Origin: Balanoglossus misakiensis
Taxonomy: Eukaryota > Hemichordata
Length of the DNA stretch: 64,000 nucleotides
Reading direction: 5' to 3'
Assembly: GCA_040954595.2 (NCBI GenBank)
Contig: CM082578.2
Location: 3,968,001-4,032,000, forward strand
Shown in pieces: positions 24,726-35,178 of the stretch. The first letter of the stretch is position 1, and every line of letters starts with the position of its first letter. The notes under the pieces were generated by a model, which saw only the letters and a program-made list of their open reading frames with translations, had not been told where the DNA came from and made no database searches. Both the position numbers and the translations under genes were made by a program.

Positions 24726-26573
24726 ATGGGAAAACGTGCGAACTATAATAGACTCTGTAATGAAGCACTTGCATTGTATCATAGGACTCGTATTGAAACA
24801 GCTGATCAAACTAAACTATTTAGCATTATTGATGATTTAATAGGCGAAAAGAAATCCTCCGCTTCAATTTTACCCATTCATGATGATAAAGCAAAGTTGG
24901 CACAGTCTTTCGCCGATTTCTTTACAAATAAAATATCCAAGCTTCAGAAGCAATTTCCTAGATCTTTGACCTTAGAAAAGGTCAATGAAGTACCAACGTA
25001 TTCCTTCAGAGAGTTCACCTCTGTCACCATGGCCAGTCTTACTAAAATTATTGATGCCATGAACTCAAAATCATGTGCACTTGACCCAATTCCGACTAAA
25101 CTTTTGAAATTGTGTCTTCCAAATGTAATTCATGATCTAGTCAAAATAGTTAATACTTCATTCGATTCGAGTACAGTTCCTAAAATGTACAAACAGGCTG
25201 TAGTCCGCCCTTTATTGAAAAAGTCCAGTCTCGACTCCAATGTTTTATCTAATTATAGGCCGGTGTCTAATCTTGTTTTCGAACATAAATTTCTGGAGAG
25301 AGTTGTTTTAATTCAACTTGATGAGTATTTTAGTCAGTTTTCATTGTATTCTAAATATCAGTCTGCTTATAGACATCATCATAGCACGGAAAGTGCCTTA
25401 TTGAGAGTTCAAAACGAAATTTTACGTGCTCTTGATAGTCATAAAGAAGTTATTCTTACACTGCTTGATTTGACAGCAGCTTTTGACATTATTAATCACA
25501 AGGTATTGCTGTATCGTTTAGAACATAAGTTTGGTATTAAGGGCAAGGCACTTGCTTGGTTTGAGTCGTACTTATGTGATAGAACACAGATTGTGTGTAT
25601 TGATGGTGTATTATCAGAGCCAAGTAATCTTGATTGTGGCGTCCCTCAAGGAAGTGGACTGGGCCCAATACTTTTTACACTGTATGCAGCACCATTAGAG
25701 GATATAATCATTAGACATGCTTTGGATCTTATGTTATTTGCTGACGATACTCAGTTGTATTTGATATGTGAACGTGCCACGGACTCGTCATTTATGGTTG
25801 AACATTGTATTGATGATATTCGTCAATGGATGATTGAAAATCGTTTGGTTTTAAATGATGCCAAGACAGAAGTGATCCATTTTCGTTCAAAATTTAAGAA
25901 ATCTGTTGACCTGCCATTTCTCAGAGTAGGGAATACTAATGTTACCACGTCTAGATCCGTCCGCGATCTTGGTGCTTATTTAAACCGCTTTGCAGATATG
26001 AGTACTCACATTGTCAAATTATGTCAGTCTGCGTCATTTGCTCTCCATAGAATTGGACGTATTAAAAATGTTTTAAATCGCTCAAACACTGAAAGACTTG
26101 TGCACGCTTTCGTTACATCACGCATGGATTACTGCAACAGTTTGCTATTTGGTATCGAAGATAAGCACCTTCATAAACTTCAGTTACTTCAAAATTCTGC
26201 TGCACGTCTCGTCACACGCACAAAAAGGCATGAGCATATCACACCAGTGAAACGGGAGCTACACTGGCTGCCTATCCATGCTAGAATCAATTTCAAAATT
26301 CTTCTTTTTGTCTATAAAATGTTGCACAACCAAGCACCTGCCTATCAGTCTGATCTGATCACAGTTCATGAACCTAAACGGTTGACACGCTCAGCGTTCA
26401 CACCAACTTTGGAGCCAGTGAACTGGGAGCAGAAACACTTTGGTTACCGTTCATTTTCTAATGCAGCGCCAACTCTTTGGAATGTCTTACCAAAAGAAAT
26501 TAGATTGTCACCAACCGTTGCTGCGTTTAAGACATCTCTCAAAACTTACCTTTTTAAGAAGTACATGACTTAG
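24726..26573 (+). CDS. LINE reverse transcriptase, partial ORF2 (615 aa)
   Basis: Non-LTR retrotransposon reverse transcriptase, which copies the element RNA at a nicked target in the nucleus. Visible RT blocks: LSNYRPVSNL (~174-183), LLDLTAAFDIINH with the first catalytic Asp at ~248, GVPQGSGLGPILF (~305-317), and FADDTQLY with the catalytic Asp pair ~340-341. The C-terminal part includes a HWLP-type motif (ELHWLPIHARINF). The true ORF began further upstream: the same frame is readable back to about 24630, where a WYDETLREEKR stretch is cut off by a one-base shift. The open RT frame suggests a fairly recent insertion, but without the endonuclease the copy is dead on its own. The annotated ATG is only the first available Met. 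Confidence 0.9.
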   Translation: MGKRANYNRLCNEALALYHRTRIETADQTKLFSIIDDLIGEKKSSASILPIHDDKAKLAQSFADFFTNKISKLQKQFPRSLTLEKVNEVPTYSFREFTSVTMASLTKIIDAMNSKSCALDPIPTKLLKLCLPNVIHDLVKIVNTSFDSSTVPKMYKQAVVRPLLKKSSLDSNVLSNYRPVSNLVFEHKFLERVVLIQLDEYFSQFSLYSKYQSAYRHHHSTESALLRVQNEILRALDSHKEVILTLLDLTAAFDIINHKVLLYRLEHKFGIKGKALAWFESYLCDRTQIVCIDGVLSEPSNLDCGVPQGSGLGPILFTLYAAPLEDIIIRHALDLMLFADDTQLYLICERATDSSFMVEHCIDDIRQWMIENRLVLNDAKTEVIHFRSKFKKSVDLPFLRVGNTNVTTSRSVRDLGAYLNRFADMSTHIVKLCQSASFALHRIGRIKNVLNRSNTERLVHAFVTSRMDYCNSLLFGIEDKHLHKLQLLQNSAARLVTRTKRHEHITPVKRELHWLPIHARINFKILLFVYKMLHNQAPAYQSDLITVHEPKRLTRSAFTPTLEPVNWEQKHFGYRSFSNAAPTLWNVLPKEIRLSPTVAAFKTSLKTYLFKKYMT

Positions 26574-26767
26574 TCACTGTTTTGTTATTTCTAATAACAT
26601 TTTTATAAAGTTTTAATGCCGAGTAGGCCATTTTATCAGTGTATCTTCACGGTTTTAACATTGTATTTTATGAGCTTAGTTGTTTTTTTTATTGTAAAGC
26701 GGTTTGATGTTTTTACTGATGGAAATCGCTGTATAAAAATAAATTATTATTATTATTATTATTATTT

Positions 26768-27343
26768 TGATTCCAGAACCAAGTTTGCGTTATATAGTCA
26801 AGGTGACCTTGTATGGTTAGAGGACTCAGCGAATGCAAGACGGAAGTTGGCACCGAAATGGAAGGGTCCATACAAATATTCAAATGTATGGATGAAGATG
26901 GAATTAAATATCAGGTGATTGACATTAACAGTCAGCGAAGTCATCCAAAAACTGTACACTTTAACAGAATGAAGCCCTATAGAACACCTCCAGACATACA
27001 AGACACCCAGAACACTATCTGTCCAGCCTATACAGCTTTATCTGGGTCATTACCACGGCAACCAGGTGCGATCACATCCAGCCCTGTATCATCTGAGCAA
27101 CAGAATACACAACCGTGTGTGACGCCACCACCAGCGAGATGTCCAGCATCATCATCACCCGGAACACCAGAAGTTGATCCATCGTCATCACCTCCACCTA
27201 CACCTAGCCATCAGCCATTGGAAATGCCTGTTATTCAGAGATCGAGAGAAGCTCCACATCCTTACCAATATCAGAGGGAACGAGCACCAGGGAAAAGAAG
27301 AATCAAGCCACCAAGATATTTACAGGACTATGTACCAAAATGA
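26768..27343 (+). pseudogene. Ty3/gypsy pol 3' end (integrase C-terminus), frameshifted
   Basis: Just after the LINE tail, the frame reads GDLVWLEDS...KLAPKWKGPYK, the GPF/GPY-type C-terminal domain of Ty3/gypsy integrases, which helps position the integrase on DNA. A shift near 26880 moves to another frame with HPKTVHFNRMKPY, also typical of that domain. A Pro/Ser-rich tail rich in short repeats (SSPGTPEVDPSSSPPPTP) follows, ending in PPRYLQDYVPK and a stop at 27343. No LTR, RT or protease is visible in the window, so this is a fragment, cut on the left by the LINE and ending just left of the CACTA-like element. Confidence 0.8.
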
Positions 27344-27360
27344 ATTGATCCATGAACTTA

Positions 27361-27381
27361 CACTACAGACTGAATGTCCTG
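27361..27381. repeat. Terminal inverted repeat, copy 1 left
   Basis: 21 bp beginning CACTACAGACTGAATG. Identical to the other three ends at 33220-33240 (inverted), 54261-54281 and 59323-59343 (inverted). Confidence 0.9.
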
Positions 27382-28734
27382 TTCCACCTGGCGCGCCTGC
27401 TCCTGAACGCAGCAAGCCAGGTGGCTCGCCCTGCTCGCCAGGCCCGGTGAGCGTGCTTGCTGAGCGCGCCAGGCTTGAATCCTGAATATTCATGAGCTAC
27501 CTGGCTTGCATGGCCAGCCGGGTCACAGGAAGCGCGCTTGTTTACCTGGCGCGCTAGGCTTGCTCCTTGTCTATGGGCTTCATTATGTGTAGGGAACGCG
27601 TAGACCCACGCTACCCGAAACCACAAGCTCAGTCCCAAATTCGAAACCAAGCATGCACGCAAAAAGTATTGAAGGAAGCCGGTCGGTTTGAACCCCAAAA
27701 CGTTTGATTGATCCCATGGCATTTCTGGTTTTTCTAGTCTAGTTGCGCAACCTCCAATTCAGATAAAGAATGCTAGTGGTTCAAAACACTATGTACATGT
27801 AGTCATTTATGTTCATTTGTAACCTGTGTTTTATGTTACCACAGATGCATACATGTAAAGCATACACGTACAAACTACAGATCAATTGCAGCAACTTAAA
27901 AATGACGAATATCGTAGCACTTCCTGTTTCTTGCTAACAGGGGATTAGCCCTCAGAATCTGTGTGCGTCCACACACTAAACGGACATTGTTTTGAGATCA
28001 ACGCCGTCTAAATGGCAATGTATTTAGGAACACGGCAACTAACAAAAATTGAGGACGTCGAGGACATGTAATTGCAACAATCTCAGTTTCTATACCTGGA
28101 TATGCGTTCTGGACGACTTTGTCGTCTTCTTCATGACCGTTTTGATATTGTTTAGAAGTACTGGATGTTAATCCACAAATCGAAAACGCCTCGTCTTTTC
28201 GGCGATCGAAAGCACCTAAAGTTGGTGGCAGACCCGGCTAATAACTGCGAGTGGCTAGAAAACCACTCGCGTCCAGTGTTATTGACTCAACAATGGAAAC
28301 TGACCCAAGACAATAGGTTACCTAGATAAACATAATCAAAAGTCACGACAGGGTTGTGCTTTGCGTTCTCACTGTATATTTGCTTCGGTCTGGATCTGAA
28401 CCACCCGTCATCGCTGTCGAAAATTAACACCGGCGCAGCACAGGCGAAAAGCATTCTCCGTCGGAGTCGTATCTGGATCGTTGCTACACCGGTACTACAC
28501 CGTTGAAAACGTTAATCAATGTACAACTCTCCTTCTCAACATAAGTTTTATTTCAGACTAGGCATTCAGGGAGGGGCGTTTAATTCACTACGAACAAAAT
28601 GTGTCCGTTGTCAGTGTTAGTTTTCTTTATTAAGCATTTAAAACACAATTACACTACATTAGTTGTACAAATGCAAGGGAACATTTCCTTTATGAACGAG
28701 AGAATGACAATCCGACAAACATGCTGATAAAGCC

Positions 28735-28760
28735 CCCCCCCCCAAAAAAAAAAAAAAAAA
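28735..28760. repeat. Poly-C/poly-A run
   Basis: A C-run followed directly by an A-run. The inverted copy has the matching T-run/G-run at 57754-57793 with a different length, so this is a slippage-prone tract inside the transposon. The rest of 27480-28930 shows no coding signal or known motif. Confidence 0.8.
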
Positions 28761-29081
28761 ACATCAACGGCGGAGAGCTTTATCGATTGCCTTGATGCAC
28801 TGTTTTGACCACACGTCGCGCTCGGCGGATCGCGGGAAATCGTGGGATTATATTACCATGGCCTGTGCGTCGCATTTTAATTGGTCGAAATGAACGACGT
28901 CACTGACCACAAATACTCAGTAATGGTTTGTTTACATCCCCGTAAATCTGAATAGTAATATTAGCAAACAGTTAAGTGAATACAAAATTTTGCGTAACAC
29001 AAGTTCCGGGGCCCCTAGTGGGACATTTTCGTAAATTTTGACGGTTTTCTTGATTTTGTTGGTAATATAATGAACATAACC

Positions 29082-29204
29082 GACTCCGCCCTGGCGCGGG
29101 CTCGAGGAAAGCCAAAATTCATGGGCGAGGCTTCCGAGCCTATGAATTTTTGGCTTTCCCCTCGCCCTTGCCCATAAACCATCGTTAATGGTCAGGGCGG
29201 AGTC
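29082..29204. repeat. Foldback hairpin downstream of BEN ORF, copy 1
   Basis: Inverted arms starting GACTCCGCCCT and ending AGGGCGGAGTC enclose complementary AAGCCAAAATTCATGGG / CCTATGAATTTTTGGCTT arms. The corresponding hairpin in copy 2 is 57295-57438. Being in both copies, it predates their separation. It could be a nested MITE or part of the 3' processing region. Confidence 0.75.
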
Positions 29205-29212
29205 CATTATTT

Positions 29213-29803
29213 CTAAAATATTTTTTGGAAAGTTGCTCCTTCAACTTTCTTAAGCCTTCTGGGACTTAACTTCAATTTCTGTTTGGTACCCCCAAACACA
29301 CGCCCTGTGCAATTACGTCCGGCGCGTTCACTCGGCGAATAAACCATAAACACAAGGTTCTTGGCAAAGTTGCCTATAGAGCAACTTACGACCTTACACC
29401 GGTCTATATATGATTCTGGTATGAGAACATCCCCGGTGATAGGAGGGAACCATAGTGGAGGCGGAGTAGTCTCAATCATCCCCGTTGTCTGCGGAGACGT
29501 GAGAATCGGCTGTACTGCCGGCTGTAGTGTAGTTTGGAACGGTGGTGTAATATCAGCGGCTGGGCGTGGTGGGAGTGGTGTTGGTGACAAGGTGGGCGCT
29601 GGTGGAATCGGCGGGGGCATGATCATAGTGCCTGATCGAATGAATTGAACGATCGTTACACACATTATTGTCGCGGTGAACGGACGCGCGTATACGTGTT
29701 GTCGATCATAGACAACAGTGTGGTCGATACTCTGACTGATTTGTCTTAGTTTCTCTGTTTGGGAAATGGATGAAGTCACATTATTGTGCTTTGTAAGACG
29801 CAA
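29213..29803 (-). CDS. Transposon-encoded BEN-like protein, copy 1
   Basis: 196-residue open frame whose last ~70 residues (LIPESYIDRCK ... GNFAKNLVFMVYS ... KLKLSPRRLKKVE) resemble a BEN domain, an alpha-helical DNA- or protein-binding fold found in chromatin factors and some mobile elements and viruses. A Pro/Thr-rich linker (~60-120) precedes it. The frame opens without ATG. The first Met is at about residue 47, so this may be an exon joined to something upstream. About 9 substitutions in 188 shared residues separate it from the copy at 56697-57263, with no stop or frameshift in either; that suggests constraint, or recent copying. The BEN call is by eye and moderate. Confidence 0.55.
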   Translation of the reverse strand: MRLTKHNNVTSSISQTEKLRQISQSIDHTVVYDRQHVYARPFTATIMCVTIVQFIRSGTMIMPPPIPPAPTLSPTPLPPRPAADITPPFQTTLQPAVQPILTSPQTTGMIETTPPPLWFPPITGDVLIPESYIDRCKVVSCSIGNFAKNLVFMVYSPSERAGRNCTGRVFGGTKQKLKLSPRRLKKVEGATFQKIF

Positions 29804-30107
29804 ATTACAATACTAGTATGTATCTAATATTTGAGTCATAGATTGTTCTTGTTTTCATGAGCCTGACACTCAGAACTATGACCCTAGGATCCTAGTGACC
29901 GGCGCATCAAATTGTATTTTTAAAACAAATCACAGACAAAAATGTACTGACTTCAGAAGTTTTTGTTCATTGAGTTCACACATTTTTTATTTTGAAGTAC
30001 TGACGAACAAAAAGGTGATAACAACCTGAAGAACGTGGCTGGCCGAGCATAAACATGTAACACCCGTGGACGCTGGGAGATACAGTACAGAGAAAGCGGG
30101 TAGATTT

Positions 30108-30383
30108 TTACTCTGAAACAAAGATAAGCTTTAATAGATGCAGTGTATCACTATTTCCTAAATTTACATCACGACCACGCAACGTAACTGCGGTCCATTG
30201 CATGTAAGTGTGCGGGCATCTACACCAAAAACAGCGACACGGTGCCGTTACAATTATTCCAGCTAAATATAAACACAAGAAAACACGAATCGCGATCTGT
30301 GGATTCCCTGGATATGAATTTGAATCTGCAATAGACTCTATAGTTTTGGAGATCATGTTGAGGAGAAAAACTTGATCGCACAA
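30108..30383 (-). CDS. Conserved small ORF with hydrophobic segment, copy 1
   Basis: 91 residues. The part from SYPGNPQIAI onward is nearly identical in the inverted copy (56134-56397). A hydrophobic stretch (VFLCLYLAGIIVTAPC) is followed by a Cys-rich CRCFWCRC patch. The first residues differ between copies, so the start is uncertain and the piece may be an exon. I do not recognise a family. Confidence 0.35.
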   Translation of the reverse strand: MCDQVFLLNMISKTIESIADSNSYPGNPQIAIRVFLCLYLAGIIVTAPCRCFWCRCPHTYMQWTAVTLRGRDVNLGNSDTLHLLKLIFVSE

Positions 30384-30555
30384 ATTAGTGAAAAATACAT
30401 TTATGGGGTAGCCGGTACGATCCTACTGACCAAAGGCTACCTCCCGGGGCCCACCCCATTCACACCTGTGATTTACTAATGTGCAGGCAGGTCATCAGTA
30501 GGCTTTCTTTTTCCTGTTATGCAGATTATTCTTCATTGTTGATTTCATATGAGTA

Positions 30556-30750
30556 TCAATGCGTATGACTGCTCGCAGTATACTCTCGGTCTTGATTGTT
30601 CTGACTTTTTCGTCCATAATTCTGACTACGTCCGCGACCCTTGTGGAGTGACCGTGATTCAACCAAGTGAAAATAGCTACCCATCACTCTAATTATTGCA
30701 GCTATGCTAGTTATAAACACAATCGCAATTTTGATCGTGACATAGGCCAT
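30556..30750 (-). CDS. Conserved 64-aa membrane-like ORF, copy 1
   Basis: MAYVTIKIAIVFITSIAAII is a plausible N-terminal membrane helix or signal anchor. A basic, polar tail follows (GRGRSQNYGRKSQN). The same ORF with few changes occurs at 55369-55563. No family recognised. It could be an exon or a chance ORF kept by recent copying. Confidence 0.35.
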   Translation of the reverse strand: MAYVTIKIAIVFITSIAAIIRVMGSYFHLVESRSLHKGRGRSQNYGRKSQNNQDREYTASSHTH

Positions 30751-30889
30751 ATATACTTTTAAATTTAAAAGGAAAAAGGAAACTTTTACTTTTGATGCAT
30801 TAATTTACGAGCAGTGATTTAAGTGTGAAAAATAAAAGTACGTTCGAAGCCCTCGCTGTTTCTTCTGACAGTGGTATAGCCTCAGCGGG

Positions 30890-31553
30890 TTTTCCCGCTC
30901 TGCACTCGGATAGAAAGCAGAAAATCCACAATGTCTGACAGGTGACAGGTAGTAACTCGGATAGAAAGCAGAAATGTAAGGAAAATCCACAATGTCTGAC
31001 AGGTGGTCAGTTTGTACAATGAGTAACTCTCATGACGAATCCTTTATCTTCGAAAGAGACCACTTCAAATTGGGAGAAACAATTAGGTGTTAACGATAAT
31101 GGCGTTGCTTTGTTGTTTTTTTCTGTGCTGAAAGGCATTTTTGTATTGGGGTAAAGAAAATTGTGTACAAATTATTACACGTCACATTTGTCGACTCCTG
31201 AATTTCAAAACACACGGTACCACAAACGAGAACATGCACCGTCTCCCCTCACTGCCAGTCCCACTGACATCGCCCCTTTACTGAACTAGGCAACAATGAG
31301 TCAGGGGGCCTAGAGCCAAGTTTAGTTGGGCCATTACCGATAAGTACCGAAACGACTGGGGTGTCGGGGCCGAACAGACCGGGGTCGTGAAAATTGGGGG
31401 CCGAAACGATTGGGATCGAAAATCTTTTGGGCGGAAACGACCTGTTACCGTATTGACAAACCGATAATCCTCGCAAAGTTCGGTCGTATTTAAAGTACAA
31501 AGGATCCTTTCCTTTTTGTTGTTGTTGCTCGATGGATCATTATTCAGAAGGTC
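30890..31553. other. Segment present in copy 1 only
   Basis: Relative to copy 2, where CAAATAGACCTGAGGCTG is continuous near 55218-55235, copy 1 carries about 670 extra bases here. It holds two near-repeats of CACAATGTCTGACAGGTG with ACTCGGATAGAAAGCAGAAA (30905-31010). No clear target duplication, so insertion and deletion cannot be told apart. No coding signal. Confidence 0.6.
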
Positions 31554-31910
31554 TATTTGAACATGCACGTCTCTATGGCTTCTCAGTGTACATGTATATA
31601 TAGACTGTGCCGTGTCGAGAGAGTGTGTTCTGCATTAAAGTTTCCGCCCCAAGCACTAGATTACTGAATAAGTTCAGAGCTGATTCTCGACTTTAGTAGT
31701 TCCGACATCGATGCATTTTCCCGTTTTGCTGTTTATTTTTACTTGAGGACATTTTTATTCTACTCTGATGTGACTTGTCCCTATTATTTTTCACATGTTC
31801 TAAAATAAAAAGAAATGTTACTTCACAATAGTGTCATACATGTATGTGTGCACCTGTATCTAACTCACTGACGGTGAGTTTAAGATGTACTTAAACTGGC
31901 ATTGAATATG

Positions 31911-32606
31911 GCTGGAGTCTATGCAATAGTTTGACAGAATGAGCACAAGCTAGACATTTCATAGTTATTCAGGAGTGCTTGTATGATGGGGATTGTATGT
32001 TGTTACATGGAGGTGGGACGGAAAGGAACTACACCTGCTACTCTTGTTTTTGAGGCAAGTCTGTGATTCCACTTGTTTACCGAGTAAACACGACTGTTTA
32101 TTGGCAAGGCTACTCGCATGTGGCTGACAACAAAAGGAAATCAATAAAATAAAAGTTTGATACACGAAGAATGCAATCAGAACACAATATTCATTCTATT
32201 GTTTTGAGAATATCCATCTAATTTATCAGGCGATGAAACAGGTAGAGAGTCCCTGCGTGCTGGAGTCTATGCAATAGTTTGACAGAATGAGCACAAGCTA
32301 GACATTTCATAGTTATTCAGGAGTGCTTGTATGATGGGGATTGTATGTTGTTACATGGAGGTGGGACGGAAAGGAACTACACCTGCTACTCTTGTTTTTG
32401 AGGCAAGTCTGTGATTCCACTTGTTTACCGAGTAAACACGACTGTTTATTGGCAAGGCTACTCGCATGTGGCTGACAACAAAAGGAAATCAATAAAATAA
32501 AAGTTTGATACACGAAGAATGCAATCAGAACACAATATTCATTCTATTGTTTTGAGAATATCCATCTAATTTATCAGGCGATGAAACAGGTAGAGAGTCC
32601 CTGCGT
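31911..32606. repeat. 348-bp direct tandem duplication
   Basis: 31911-32258 and 32259-32606 look identical by eye, both opening GCTGGAGTCTATGCAATAG and closing GTCCCTGCGT. Copy 2 of the transposon has a single unit (~54437-54790). The duplication is therefore recent and specific to copy 1. Each unit contains the same minus-strand 66-aa open frame (31965-32165, 32313-32513). Confidence 0.9.
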
Positions 32607-32639
32607 TAGACCATAGCTACGCGCGATTGTACAATCATG

Positions 32640-33160
32640 TATTAAAACAAACATGGCGTCGATCGACGACATCACATCACGAAGAGAGATCGAGTCACAG
32701 TCCGATCGAGTAATGGAGGTAGAACCCCAGGCAAACGCGAACGATCTTACATGTTTGCTAACTTTGATGATTAGGTTGCAATGATCAATCTAGGCCCGAT
32801 CAAGAAGACTGAGCTAGAATTTGTCGTGGTAAACCATGACACATTGATTACATCTCGGACACATGCAGACCATCTCTTTTTACGTCCATGTGCAGACACA
32901 CACGAAACGTCTTCATGTAATTTATTCCGACGGGTGACATGCTAGCCCAATTCTTAACTCCAGAATTCTCAAACATGCCTTCTTCTCATTCTAAGACTGA
33001 CAGACTTCTCATGTGTTCATTCGGGCCCGCCAAACACAACAAGCGCAGCGGGCCCATGGGCTAGCTGGGCCCGGTGGGCCCGGTGGGCCCGAATGCGGGC
33101 CCACCAAACACATTTAATTAGCAAGCCCTGCGGGCCCATGGGCCTGCTGGGCCCGGAGGG
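32640..33160. other. Copy-1 subterminal region with GGGCCC-rich repeats
   Basis: 33020-33160 is a run of GGGCCCA/CGGGCCCAC-type words in both orientations followed by GCGCGCCAGG motifs. Copy 2 lacks about 400 bases here. Nothing coding is seen in 32640-33020. Confidence 0.55.
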
Positions 33161-33219
33161 ACCGAGCCCCCTGGCGCGCGCAGCAAGCCACTGAGCGCGC
33201 CAGGCAAGCGCGCCTTGTG

Positions 33220-33240
33220 CAGGACATTCAGTCTGTAGTG
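33220..33240. repeat. Terminal inverted repeat, copy 1 right
   Basis: Ends ...CAGTCTGTAGTG, reverse complement of the left end. TA follows at 33241-33242. Confidence 0.9.
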
Positions 33241-33429
33241 TAACTGATATTACAATATTTGATTTTGTTACTGAGTTGTAATTTGATGTTTTGTACTGTA
33301 ATTTCAATTTATAAGAAACGAGGACGTTTCTAAAAATGGGCCCATAGTTGTGTAAGACTGCAAATTAACATACTTCATTTTGTAGGCCCTTTTGCACTTT
33401 GCATGTTAACTATACCTACATCTGTTTTC

Positions 33430-34488
33430 GAATATAAAAGCCACAAACATGTTTGAAGTGGGTTGCCACTCTACAACTCTGACCCGTCTGAGGCTGTCTG
33501 TCTTACACTAGCCTATTGGATGACCAAGTTTATTGCCAGAAAATGGAAAGTAATATTTTAACGTGGCTTCATGAATATACTGATTACTCTGGAGATCTTT
33601 AGATGATTTGGGATCTTGTTAAAATGGAAATTCGCAAGTTTATTATGTCATATTCAATGAAGAAATCGAGGGAAAGAAAAGAAAAAAAATTAAATCTTGA
33701 AAAAAAGCTTCATGGTATGGATGAATTGCTGAGTGATAATCCAAATGACGAAAACCGTGCAAAGTATGAAGAAACCAAACAACAGTACGAGAAGATGATT
33801 GAGTATGAAACAAAAGGTGCAATTATTAGATCAAAAATCAGATGGCATGAAGAGGGAGAGAAAGGTTCAAAATATTTCCTGAATTTAGAGAAAAGAAATA
33901 ACAAGAAAAACATATTAGGAAACTCTATACCGGAAGTTCAATTTGCAGACGATACAACTGCTTTTTTACAAAATGAACATTCTGTTGCCAATTTTATGGC
34001 TGTCAAGGATAACTTTACACAATGCCCTGGTCTCTGTGTGAACAGAGACAAGACATCTGGTTTCTGGTTTGGCAAAGATAGGGACAGAACAGACAGTCCC
34101 ATTGGTTTAAAAGTTACAAAGATTTTCAAAGCACTTGGTGTGCACTTTTCCTACAATATCTCAGAAGCGAATAAGCTGAACTTTTATGATAAATTCAGAA
34201 GTGTCAAACAAACACGTGCAATGTGCAAATATCAACTTAAACCGGTCTGTAATGTATCTTGGTATTCTTAAATAACGCAATTTCGTGATGATAAACTACA
34301 TTATTTTACAAGCTAAGTTCTTCTTACATACCTGTAAACAAAATATACCAACTTTTGAGGTGTTTCTATCATTTTTGAGCTGTAAACCAAGCACATTCCT
34401 TGTTGTGTAATTTTGTAGTTTCTGTGTTTGTAATTTTGTTTTGTATCTATGTTATGTGTTTGCATATTTATAAATAATAAAAAAATGG
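33430..34488 (+). mobile_element. L1/Tx1-like LINE fragment, copy 1
   Basis: Lies antisense to the AMP-binding gene, in an intron position. It ends in a short A-rich tail (AATAATAAAAAAA near 34475). The start is uncertain. A stretch before 33603 ends YTDYSGDL then a stop, matching the LINE region ahead of the GEKGSKYF motif. The same insertion is in the second block, so it predates the duplication or was spread by conversion. Confidence 0.8.
33603..34271 (+). pseudogene. L1/Tx1-like ORF2 with RT core deleted, copy 1
   Basis: 222 residues: a Lys/Glu-rich helix region, RWHEEGEKGSKYFLNLEKRN (the L1/Tx1 signature ahead of RT), then an abrupt jump to VQFADDTTAFLQNE, the palm motif with the Asp pair. 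The fingers and the first palm motifs (YRPI, the first Asp, PQG) are missing although the frame stays open. It cannot encode an active polymerase. Confidence 0.85.
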
Positions 34489-34590
34489 CAAAGTTGTACT
34501 CTTTCCTTTATCATCCCCGACCCTTTACACCGCCTGATTGTTTTTTAATGGTACATTCTGGCAAAACATTTCCGCCGATAATCGCTGATT

Positions 34591-35112
34591 TCATGGAAGA
34601 AAATCATGTTTTTGCTCCAAGTTGGCTATATGAAAAGCATTCGATGGGTAAAGATTAACAGATGTACATCTCTCTGCCTCAAGCAAACTCATCACTGTAG
34701 TGACGTCATCCGCCTCCGTCATGACGAGCCTGTCGCCTCCTGCTAACATTGCTGCTACCATGATATCGAATGAAACAAAAAAGCAAGGTACATAAACTAG
34801 GTGACTCGCAGTCTCCCCTCCTTGAAGCTGAGCCAGTATTATGTACAGGAAGATGAACGTTTCCACCAGTCCATGGTGAGAATGGACTACAGCCTTTGAA
34901 TCCCCCGTGCTGCCAGAGGTGAATATAATCAAAGCATAGTCGTCAGACTGGACTTCCATTTGTACGGTCTCCAGTTGTGAATCCGCCGAAGGGACGAGTA
35001 TGAGGTCACGAAACGCGAGCCATGCACCCATCTTCTCCGTTGAGTCAACGCTGATTAAACAACGGACACTTGGAAGTAGCTTGGGAGTATAAAGGCTAGA
35101 CGCTTCATCCAC
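34591..35112 (-). pseudogene. AMP-binding (acyl-CoA synthetase-like) middle exon, copy 1
   Basis: 173 residues with YALIIFTSGSTGDSKAVVHSH, the phosphate-binding P-loop of the ANL superfamily (acyl-CoA synthetases, ACSF2-like in style), which adenylate a carboxylic acid with ATP. The GYGxTE and C-terminal lid regions are not found next to it. The exon ends just before the LINE. Copy 1 has no C-terminal exon because the block starts at that exon's boundary. With the flanking deletions it is almost surely non-functional. Confidence 0.8.
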
Positions 35113-35178
35113 TCCAGGAACTCACTCAGCGATGTTGGGAAGACAATTGTTGTCCGCTACCAATACAGCACAACTATG

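Larger units (their letters stand above)
24451..26767 (+). mobile_element. 5'-truncated L2/CR1-like LINE
   Basis: Starts immediately after the array's final GCAGCTTTAAT and ends in AAATAAATTATTATT-type (ATT)n repeats at 26743-26767, typical of L2/Rex-type 3' tails. The endonuclease region is missing. The first readable part encodes the segment between endonuclease and RT (near 24453-24725), and the RT ORF follows. One frameshift near 24629 separates the two. Clade is inferred from motif style (LDPIPTKLLK, GVPQGSGLGPILF, FADDTQLY). Confidence 0.9.
27361..33240 (-). mobile_element. CACTA-end DNA transposon, copy 1 (5880 bp)
   Basis: Bounded by perfect 21-bp terminal inverted repeats that begin CACTACAGACTGAATG and are flanked by TA on both sides (27359-27360, 33241-33242). 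Inside each end are GC-rich subterminal motifs (GGCGCGCC, AAGCCAGG, GAGCGCGCCAGGC) repeated in both orientations. Coding direction is minus. It is largely colinear with the inverted copy at 54261-59343. Differences: a 348-bp tandem duplication, ~670 bp extra near 30890-31553, and ~400 bp extra near 32700-33160. No transposase is recognisable, so it is presumably non-autonomous or of an unfamiliar type. CACTA ends and subterminal repeats recall the EnSpm/CACTA superfamily (inference). Confidence 0.85.

Noticed and set aside
27363-27722. Minus-strand frame at the copy-1 end (and 59066-59320 in copy 2)
   Set aside because: Built from GGCGCGCC/AAGCC subterminal repeats. Low-complexity translation, not conserved as a protein beyond the DNA identity.
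29361-29648. Gly/Val-rich plus-strand frame opposite the BEN ORF
   Set aside because: Antisense of the Pro-rich linker. The copy at 56852-57139 behaves the same. The minus-strand protein explains it.
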